DNA from: Candidatus Omnitrophota bacterium
GTDB taxonomy: Bacteria; Omnitrophota; Gorgyraeia; Gygaellales; Profunditerraquicolaceae
Assembly (NCBI GenBank): GCA_023228185.1
Contig: JALOBQ010000064.1
Coordinates: 1 to 5,771 of the forward strand
DNA: 5,771 bases
Direction of reading: 5' to 3'
The stretch's first letter is position 1, and each line of letters opens with the position of its first letter. Made by a program: the position numbers and the translations under genes. Below are positions 1 to 4,911 of the stretch, piece after piece. Below the pieces are notes generated by a model that was not told the DNA's origin, searched no databases, and was given only the letters and a program-made list of their open reading frames with translations.

Positions 1-1
1 A

Positions 2-469
2 TCGGGTTCCGGAACATTAGCCGTGATCGGAGATTTAAAACAAATGAAATCCCGCTACCTGGTAGGCGTAAGTATGTTAGGCTACGGCGTATCGCTGGTC
101 GTGGGCATCGGCATCCCGATACCCGTGCTTAATGAAAATGTGCTTAAAAACGCCGCTGTGCAGGATAAAGATATTTACACCCAAATCGTGGATTATAGTT
201 CGGATTATCCGCAGAGGGTTTCAGCTACTTTAGGGGAAGTCAGTTACGAGCAGTTAAAATCCGGATCGATCTTGCTTAAAGGAAAAGAGATCCCTACGGG
301 AAACCTTTCCAGTTATTCTAAAGCGCGGGAAATCTGCCTGGAACTTAAAAGCTGGATCAAAAAGGGTGATTTCGTTTTAAGCGAACCGGTTGCGCCTTTG
401 CCGAATAAAGAATCAGGTTACAGTTTTAAGCCTTTGAAAGAAAGGCCGATCAAGCTTAAGGAGAAATAA
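2..469 (+). CDS. DUF39 homocysteine-biosynthesis protein, C-terminal part (5' end outside window)
   Basis: This is the last 155 codons of a gene that enters from the left edge. The frame is open from base 2 (SGSGTLAVIGDLKQM...), so the GTG at 23 is an internal valine codon and not a start. The segment GIGIPIPVLNEN, encoded near 107-142, resembles the conserved DUF39/HcyBio (PF01837) signature. Family members are usually about 370-400 residues, so roughly the C-terminal 40% is present. In Methanosarcina, the DUF39 protein and its NIL-ferredoxin partner are needed to convert aspartate semialdehyde plus sulfide-level sulfur into homocysteine. The protein has no signal peptide or membrane segment in the visible part and is presumably cytoplasmic. 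It ends in a short basic tail with no C-terminal CBS domains, unlike the larger CBS-fused versions. Its TAA stop shares one base with the next start (TAATG), implying translational coupling. Family assignment is fairly firm; the biochemical role here is by homology. Confidence 0.88.
   Translation, partial: SGSGTLAVIGDLKQMKSRYLVGVSMLGYGVSLVVGIGIPIPVLNENVLKNAAVQDKDIYTQIVDYSSDYPQRVSATLGEVSYEQLKSGSILLKGKEIPTGNLSSYSKAREICLELKSWIKKGDFVLSEPVAPLPNKESGYSFKPLKERPIKLKEK
458..463 (+). promoter_or_regulatory. Ribosome binding site for the NIL-ferredoxin gene
   Basis: AAGGAG lies 5 nt before the ATG at 469 and inside the last codons of the DUF39 gene. It is a strong Shine-Dalgarno match and supports both the chosen start and translational coupling of the pair. 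It also shows that this genome uses Shine-Dalgarno initiation, which makes its absence before the receptor gene at 4912 notable. Confidence 0.8.
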
Positions 470-876
470 TGGTTTCTAAGAGAGTGGTTTTACAATTTAC
501 GCATAATTTGGTTGATCAACCGATTGTTTATAAATTGGTTAAAGAGTTCGACCTGCAGTTTAATATCCTCAGGGCTTCGGTTACCCCCCAGGAGGAAGGC
601 CTGATGGTATTGGAGATCAGCGGCAATAAAGAAAATTATGAAAAAGGGGTGGAGTATTTAAAATCCTGCGGGGTGAAGTTGCAGCCTTTGAGCCATGATG
701 TGGAGCGCGACGAGGAAAAATGCACTAATTGCGGCGTCTGCGTGCCGATATGCCCTGCGCAGGCTTTAACGGTTGAAGCAAAAACCCGCAAAGTAATTTT
801 TGACAGCAAAAAATGTATCGCTTGCGAACTCTGCGTGAAAATCTGTCCGCCGCGTGCTATGGAAGTGCATTTCTGA
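469..876 (+). CDS. NIL-domain protein with two [4Fe-4S] ferredoxin motifs (homocysteine synthesis partner)
   Basis: This 135-residue protein has two parts. Residues 1 to about 78 form a small alpha/beta NIL domain, the ligand-binding fold also found at the C-terminus of the methionine importer ATPase MetN. Residues about 80-135 form a bacterial-type two-cluster ferredoxin. The cluster ligands are complete: Cys85, 88, 91 and 95 (CTNCGVCVPICP) and Cys116, 119, 122 and 126 (CIACELCVKICP). Homologues such as MA1822 of Methanosarcina acetivorans act with the DUF39 protein in reductive sulfur incorporation to give homocysteine. The ferredoxin part probably delivers electrons or handles the sulfur. 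Gene order, the TAATG overlap and the good ribosome binding site match the usual DUF39-NIL pair. The protein is soluble, with no signal peptide. Domain identity is clear; the exact step catalysed is taken from the family. Confidence 0.92.
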   Translation: MVSKRVVLQFTHNLVDQPIVYKLVKEFDLQFNILRASVTPQEEGLMVLEISGNKENYEKGVEYLKSCGVKLQPLSHDVERDEEKCTNCGVCVPICPAQALTVEAKTRKVIFDSKKCIACELCVKICPPRAMEVHF

Positions 877-880
877 TCTG

Positions 881-1690
881 ATGTATCGAGCTAAAAAATT
901 TTCCCGTTTAAAGGAGATTATTAAAAGTTATCAAAGTTGCCTGATTGCTTTTTCCGCAGGTGCCGATAGCACGTTTTTGTTAAAAAGCGTTGCACTGGTT
1001 TTGCCCAAAGATAATATTTTGGCGGTTACGGCTGTTTCGCAGACTTATCCTGAAAAAGAGCTCAAAGAAGCAAGGGCGCTTGCCAAAAGCATAGGCGTGC
1101 GGCATAAAATAATTAAAACCGGTGAGTTAAAAGATAAGCGTTTCTCGGTAAATTCCCAGCGGCGTTGTTATTTTTGTAAAAACGCGTTATTTTCACAACT
1201 TCAAAAATTAGCCAGGCAGGAAAAATTGAAATTTGTTTTAGATGCCAGCAATATTTCCGATAAATCGGATTTCCGGCCAGGCAGCGCTGTTTTAAAAAAG
1301 CTAAAAATAAAATCACCTTTACAAGAGGCTGGCCTGGCCAAGGAGGATGTGCGGGTCTTAAGCAAGCAGTTAAAACTGCCTACTTGGAATAAGCCAAGTT
1401 CGGCTTGTCTTGCTTCGCGTATACCGTATAATACGCATTTAACTGCGTCATTATTAGGCCGTATCGATAAAGCGGAGGATTATTTAAAGAAATTCTTAAG
1501 AAGCGGCCAGCTGCGTTTAAGGCATCACGGCGATCTCTGCCGCATTGAGATCAGCGAGAATAATTTCTCTGATTTTTTGGCCCAACGTAAAGCTATAGTT
1601 GATGGGTTGAAGAAGTTGGGGTATAATTATATTACTTTGGATCTGGAAGGTTACCGGATGGGAAGTTTCAACCGGAATAAAGATAAATGA
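881..1690 (+). CDS. larE: LarE-family PP-loop ATP-dependent sulfurtransferase
   Basis: From the ATG at 881 the protein is 269 residues, close to LarE (about 270-280). The N-terminal ATP-pyrophosphatase loop is at residues 25-30 (SAGADS), where the family consensus is SGGxDS. LarE hallmarks follow: RCYFCK (Cys96, Cys99), DASNISDKSDFRPG (121-134), NKPSSACLASRIPY (170-183, with Cys176 in the position of the Lactiplantibacillus sacrificial-sulfur cysteine) and TLDLEGYRMGSFN near the end. LarE adenylates and thiolates the nicotinate-derived precursor of the nickel-pincer cofactor of lactate racemase. Homologues with three cysteines, as here, are reported to carry a [4Fe-4S] cluster and to act catalytically. 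No larB, larC or larA gene is visible, and the neighbours are homocysteine and cysteine-desulfurase genes, so the acceptor could be something else. An in-frame GTG at 854 would add nine residues overlapping the ferredoxin gene. I prefer ATG 881, 4 nt after the preceding stop, because the predicted N-terminus then resembles LarE, although no strong ribosome binding site is visible. Confidence 0.83.
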   Translation: MYRAKKFSRLKEIIKSYQSCLIAFSAGADSTFLLKSVALVLPKDNILAVTAVSQTYPEKELKEARALAKSIGVRHKIIKTGELKDKRFSVNSQRRCYFCKNALFSQLQKLARQEKLKFVLDASNISDKSDFRPGSAVLKKLKIKSPLQEAGLAKEDVRVLSKQLKLPTWNKPSSACLASRIPYNTHLTASLLGRIDKAEDYLKKFLRSGQLRLRHHGDLCRIEISENNFSDFLAQRKAIVDGLKKLGYNYITLDLEGYRMGSFNRNKDK

Positions 1691-1693
1691 GGA
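1689..1693 (+). promoter_or_regulatory. Ribosome binding site for the cysteine desulfurase
   Basis: GAGGA overlaps the TGA stop of the LarE-like gene and lies 7 nt before the ATG at 1701. This spacing fixes the desulfurase start and suggests that ribosomes finishing the upstream gene can reinitiate. Confidence 0.65.
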
Positions 1694-1700
1694 ATATGAA

Positions 1701-2867
1701 ATGAGTAAAAAAGTTTATTTAGATTACGCGGCAACCGCGCCATGCGACGAGCTTGTCTTAGAGGCAATGCAGCCGTATTTTTTTGAGAAGTTCGGCAACG
1801 CTTCCAGCCTGCATAGCTATGGCCAGGAGGCAAAGGCGGCAATTGAGGATAGCCGGGCTAAACTTGCCTTTTTTTTAGGCGCCAGGCCTGAAGAGATTGT
1901 TTTTACTTCCGGCGGGACAGAAGCCGATAATTACGCTTTGCTGGGAGTTGCCAGCGCGCTTGAGAAGAAAGGCAACCATATCATTACCAGCGTTATCGAG
2001 CATCACGCGATCACTGAGCCATTAAAATTTCTGGAGAAAAAAGGTTTTAAGGTTACTTATCTTGGCGTTGATCGCGACGGCTTGATCTCTTTAGAGCAAG
2101 TAGAAAAAGCGATTACCGATAAGACTATTTTGATCAGCGTAATGCACGCGAATAACGAGATCGGCACGATACAGCCGATTGAGCTGATCGGGAAGATCGC
2201 CAAAGAGCATAAGATTTATTTTCATACTGATGCCGTGCAGACTGTCGGCCATATTCCGGTGAATGTGGATGACCTGAATGTCGATTTATTGTCGCTTTCC
2301 GGGCATAAATTTTACGGACCAAAAGGGGTAGGCGCTTTGTATATTAGAAAAGGCACGCGGATAGATACATTTTTGCGCGGTGGCGACCAGGAAAACGGCA
2401 GGCGCGCCTCAACGCAGAATACGCCGGGCATCGTCGGCTTGGGTAAAGCGATTGAGATTTGCGCCCAGATTATGGCTAAAGAAATTAAATTTCAGAGCGC
2501 TTTGCGCGACAGGTTGATTAGAGAGATCCCTAAACTTATTCCGCAGGTAAAACTTAACGGGCATCCGGCAAAGCGGCTGCCGAATAATGTTAATTTTTCC
2601 ATAAAATTTATCGAAGGTGAATCGATATTGCTAAGCCTGGATTTGCATGGTATTGCCTGCTCTACGGGTTCTGCCTGCACATCCAGTTCTCTTGAGCCGT
2701 CGCACGTGCTTTTGGCTATCGGTTTAAACCATGAAACTGCCCATGGGTCTTTGCGCATCACTATGGGCCGTTGGACCAAGGAAAGCGACATTGATTATCT
2801 TTTAGAGAAACTTCCTCCTATTGTTGAAAAATTACGCGCGATGAGCCCGCTTTATGAAAAAAAATAA
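1701..2867 (+). CDS. Cysteine desulfurase, NifS/IscS type (class V PLP aminotransferase)
   Basis: This 388-residue protein has all the hallmarks of a group I cysteine desulfurase, which takes sulfur from L-cysteine as an enzyme persulfide and releases alanine. It starts with the typical YLDYAATAP. It has the PLP-phosphate segment TSGGTEADN (69-77), His101 (EHHA) in the acid-base position, Asn152, Asp177 and Gln180 (HTDAVQ) contacting PLP, and Lys203 in SGHKFYGPKG forming the Schiff base. The persulfide-carrying Cys326 is in STGSACTSSSLEPS. These residues sit about three positions earlier than in E. coli IscS. The protein ends at RAMSPLYEKK and so lacks the roughly 20-residue IscS tail that follows SPLW. 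No IscU/NifU or IscR gene adjoins it. Placement between LarE-like and AIR-synthase-like genes suggests a dedicated sulfur donor for this operon rather than general Fe-S assembly, but housekeeping use cannot be excluded. It is cytoplasmic. Confidence 0.94.
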   Translation: MSKKVYLDYAATAPCDELVLEAMQPYFFEKFGNASSLHSYGQEAKAAIEDSRAKLAFFLGARPEEIVFTSGGTEADNYALLGVASALEKKGNHIITSVIEHHAITEPLKFLEKKGFKVTYLGVDRDGLISLEQVEKAITDKTILISVMHANNEIGTIQPIELIGKIAKEHKIYFHTDAVQTVGHIPVNVDDLNVDLLSLSGHKFYGPKGVGALYIRKGTRIDTFLRGGDQENGRRASTQNTPGIVGLGKAIEICAQIMAKEIKFQSALRDRLIREIPKLIPQVKLNGHPAKRLPNNVNFSIKFIEGESILLSLDLHGIACSTGSACTSSSLEPSHVLLAIGLNHETAHGSLRITMGRWTKESDIDYLLEKLPPIVEKLRAMSPLYEKK

Positions 2868-3915
2868 CTTGCCCGCATTAGGCAAGATCCATCCGGAGTT
2901 TTTTAACCGCTATATCTATCCTAAATTAGGCGCCCATGACGCGGCAGTGATCGTCAAACCGCAGCATGGCGTGGATTTTGGCGTGGTAGACCTTGGGGCT
3001 TTGGTGATGGTGCTTTCCACAGACCCTTTTTATATTGCCAGAGAATTAGGTTTGGCCCGCGCAGCCTGGTTTGCCGTGCATATTCTTGCCAGCGATATCG
3101 CGGTGAGCGGTATTCTGCCGAAATATTTATCCGTGGACCTGAATTTACCGCCGGAAATTACTGAGAAAGAACTTATTCTTTTGTGGGACGCGGTGCATCA
3201 AGAATGCCGCAAGCTTGGCATAAACGTAGTAACCGGCCATACTGCCCGATATGCCGGATGCAACTATCCTTTTGTTGGCGGCGCGACAATGGTTGGTATC
3301 GGGAACAAAAATAAATTGATCAAGCCGCACGCTCAATCGGGCGATCAGATTATTGTTTCTAAAGGGCCGGCAATAGAAACCACGGGATTACTGGCAGCTT
3401 ATTTTCCGCAGGTTTTAGAGGAAAAATATGGCCGGGATTTTAGAAAACGCGCGCAAAATATTTTTTATCAGATGTCCACGGTGAAGGATTCTAAAGTAGC
3501 TGCTTCTGTGGGGGGCGTTACAGCGATGCATGACGCTACTGAATGCGGCGTATTCGGCGGGCTTTTTGAAATCGCCCAGCACAGCCAGGCAGGGATGAGG
3601 ATTTATCCGGATGAGATGATTTTGCAAAATGAAGTGGCTTTGACCTGCGCTTGTTTCGGGCTTGACCCGTATATATCCATCAGCGAAGGGACTTTATTGG
3701 CTTGTGCGCGGCCTAAATTTGCCAAAATCGTTATCCAGGCGTTAAAGGATAACGGTATACCCGCCAGTATCATCGGAGAAGTGGTTAAAAAACAAGAAGG
3801 TATGCGCGTGATCAAGGGCAATAAGAGTTATCCGCTAAAACATCCCAGGGTGGATCCTTTCTGGGCGACATTCGAGGAGTATCTTTTAAAAAGAAATGAA
3901 AGAAAAAATACTTGA
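2854..3915 (+). CDS. AIR-synthase-related protein (HypE/SelD/PurM superfamily), substrate unknown
   Basis: This 353-residue protein has the two-domain PurM-like layout: an N-terminal ATP-binding and dimerisation half and a C-terminal half. It opens with LGKIHPEFF, as in the AIR-synthase-related proteins often annotated as hydrogenase maturation factors. Visible superfamily motifs are STDPF (55-59), ASDIAVSG (79-86, the HypE/PurM Asp-containing metal/ATP region), GHTARY (128-133, aligning with GDTK of HypE or GGETAEM of PurM), MHDATECGVFGGLFEIA (225-241, like the MRDPTRGG region of HypE), SEGTLLA (277-283) and IGEV (307-310). It lacks the C-terminal PRxC tail on which HypE makes thiocyanate, so it is not a canonical HypE. 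It also lacks the N-terminal catalytic Cys/Sec of SelD. A phosphorylating or ATP-activating role in sulfur chemistry is inferred from its neighbours only. The start overlaps the desulfurase end by 14 nt; the family-typical N-terminus supports this ATG, although the ribosome binding site is weak. Confidence 0.85.
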   Translation: MKKNNLPALGKIHPEFFNRYIYPKLGAHDAAVIVKPQHGVDFGVVDLGALVMVLSTDPFYIARELGLARAAWFAVHILASDIAVSGILPKYLSVDLNLPPEITEKELILLWDAVHQECRKLGINVVTGHTARYAGCNYPFVGGATMVGIGNKNKLIKPHAQSGDQIIVSKGPAIETTGLLAAYFPQVLEEKYGRDFRKRAQNIFYQMSTVKDSKVAASVGGVTAMHDATECGVFGGLFEIAQHSQAGMRIYPDEMILQNEVALTCACFGLDPYISISEGTLLACARPKFAKIVIQALKDNGIPASIIGEVVKKQEGMRVIKGNKSYPLKHPRVDPFWATFEEYLLKRNERKNT

Positions 3916-4852
3916 GTTATTAAAAGGCAGCCAGGGGTATGTTTCCGGGGATGAACTGAGCAGGCAATTAGGCATTAGCCGCCAGGGTTTATGGAAACAC
4001 ATCCAGGATCTAAAGGATTCAGGTTATGATTTTGTCGCTGTGCCGCATTTGGGTTATCACTTGTTATCTTGCCCTGACCGGCTGTTTGAGTTTGAGATCA
4101 AACATCGGTTGAATACCAAATTTATCGCTAAAGTAATAGATTATTCCGATTGCCTATCTTCTACAAATGACCTGGCAATGCAGTTGGGTATGCAAAACGC
4201 CGCCAGCGGCACGCTTGTTGTTGCCGAATCGCAGACTAAAGGCCGCGGCCGTTTAGGCAGAAGCTGGTTTTCTCCTAAATATAAAGGGATTTATTTTTCT
4301 TTGCTGCTCAGGCCGAAGATAGCGCCGGAATCTTCACCGGTTTTGACTATTCTGATTGCCGTAAGTATGGCTGAAGCGGTTAAAGAGATTAGCGGCCTGG
4401 ATATTCAAATTAAATGGCCGAATGATTTATTTCTGGCAGGTAAAAAACTTGCCGGCATCCTCACGGAGATGAACGCGGAAGCCGACAAGGTAAATTTTAT
4501 GGTGATGGGTGTGGGTTTGAACGTGAATAATGATAAGAAATCATTAGCCAGCGGCGCGACATCGTTGAAAGAACATACGATGAAAGATTTAAACCGCGCG
4601 CAGCTATTGCAGGAGATATTGCGCCGGATAGAGAAAAACTATATTTTTTGGGAACAAAAAGGAGCGCATACAATTATTGAGAAGTGGAGGCAGCTTTCCT
4701 GCACATTGGGCAAGCGGGTAAAAGTTTATTGCCAGCATAAGCATATTGAAGGCAGCGCCGCGGATATCGATAAAGACGGCGGCCTGCTGATCCGCAAAGA
4801 ATCCGGCATCTTGGTCAAGGTGATGGCAGGAGATGTGATACATTGCCGTTAA
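3896..4852 (+). CDS. birA: Bifunctional biotin-protein ligase and biotin operon repressor BirA
   Basis: This 318-residue protein has the full three-domain architecture of a repressor-type BirA. Residues 1 to about 60 are a winged helix-turn-helix (VSGDELSRQLGISRQGLWKHIQDL at 16-39, wing ending GYHLLS). The catalytic domain follows with SSTND (88-92), the biotinyl-AMP loop GRGRLGRSW (116-124), KWPND (173-177, with the catalytic Lys after the family pattern), KLAGILTE and GVGLNVN (205-211). A C-terminal SH3-like domain contains DIDKDGGLLIR and ends in GDVIH. The enzyme makes biotinyl-5'-AMP, attaches biotin to the carrier proteins of biotin-dependent carboxylases or decarboxylases, and, when loaded, binds operators of biotin genes. 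The intact DNA-binding domain predicts operators in this genome; a good candidate lies directly downstream at 4853-4884. The gene starts inside the AIR-synthase-like gene (20-nt overlap). GAGGAG at 3874-3879 is rather far from the ATG (16 nt), so coupling is likely. Confidence 0.95.
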   Translation: MKEKILELLKGSQGYVSGDELSRQLGISRQGLWKHIQDLKDSGYDFVAVPHLGYHLLSCPDRLFEFEIKHRLNTKFIAKVIDYSDCLSSTNDLAMQLGMQNAASGTLVVAESQTKGRGRLGRSWFSPKYKGIYFSLLLRPKIAPESSPVLTILIAVSMAEAVKEISGLDIQIKWPNDLFLAGKKLAGILTEMNAEADKVNFMVMGVGLNVNNDKKSLASGATSLKEHTMKDLNRAQLLQEILRRIEKNYIFWEQKGAHTIIEKWRQLSCTLGKRVKVYCQHKHIEGSAADIDKDGGLLIRKESGILVKVMAGDVIHCR

Positions 4853-4854
4853 AC

Positions 4855-4882
4855 GTCAACCATAAAAAATAAATAGGTTGAC
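4855..4882 (+). promoter_or_regulatory. Candidate BirA operator (inverted repeat GTCAACC-N14-GGTTGAC)
   Basis: A perfect 7-bp inverted repeat, GTCAACC at 4855-4861 and GGTTGAC at 4876-4882, is separated by 14 A/T-only bases. The known BirA operator is TTGTAAACC, 14-16 bp, GGTTTACAA. Taking nine-base half-sites (4853-4861 and 4876-4884), 13 of 18 positions match, and the spacing and AT-rich spacer agree. The right half covers the -35 hexamer at 4878-4883, so bound repressor would block RNA polymerase. The site begins three bases after the stop codon of birA itself. The match is by eye; a different dimeric repressor could use the site. Confidence 0.55.
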
Positions 4883-4891
4883 AGTTCAACC
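4876..4891 (+). repeat. 16-bp palindrome nested in the promoter
   Basis: GGTTGACAGTTCAACC contains perfectly complementary 6-bp arms (GGTTGA at 4876-4881, TCAACC at 4886-4891) around CAGT. It shares its left arm with the right half of the wider inverted repeat, giving three half-sites in 37 bases. It covers the -35 box. It may be a second operator, an alternative register for the same regulator, or chance. Confidence 0.5.
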
Positions 4892-4905
4892 ACGGGCTTT
4901 ATAAT
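4878..4905 (+). promoter_or_regulatory. Consensus sigma-70 promoter for the TonB-dependent receptor
   Basis: TTGACA at 4878-4883 and TATAAT at 4900-4905 are both exact consensus hexamers, separated by 16 nt, one short of the optimum. Transcription would be expected to begin around 4911-4913, which is the start codon of the downstream gene at 4912. Such a strong core promoter would need repression to be regulated, which fits the operator-like repeats over the -35. This is the only clear promoter I found in the window; the upstream operon promoter must lie outside it. Confidence 0.8.
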
Positions 4906-4911
4906 TATTCT

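Noticed and set aside
23..469. GTG at 23 as a gene start giving a 148-residue protein
   Set aside because: The same frame is open to the window edge and the upstream residues (SGSGTLA) continue the DUF39 sequence, so this is a truncated larger gene.
854..880. GTG at 854 as the start of the LarE-like gene
   Set aside because: It would add nine residues (beginning with GTG, CTA, TGG) that overlap the ferredoxin C-terminus and are unlike LarE N-termini. ATG at 881 follows the previous stop closely.
1382..1399. Hairpin ACTTGG-AATAAG-CCAAGT inside the LarE-like gene
   Set aside because: It falls on codons for the conserved TWNKPSS motif, has a short 6-bp stem and no T-tract, and is most likely chance.
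1113..4843. Reverse-strand open frames of about 60-100 codons at several places (for example 1113-1316, 2492-2791, 3603-3821, 4604-4843)
   Set aside because: Each lies wholly or almost wholly within a well-supported + strand gene, shows no recognisable domain or ribosome binding site, and looks like an antisense shadow.
4855..4882. The inverted repeat after birA as a Rho-independent terminator
   Set aside because: The stem is only 7 bp with a 14-nt A/T loop and is not followed by a run of T. It also carries the -35 box of the next gene, so an operator is the better explanation.
4853..4911. Cobalamin riboswitch expected before a BtuB-like gene
   Set aside because: The whole intergenic region is 59 nt and the predicted transcript has no leader, far too little for a cobalamin riboswitch.
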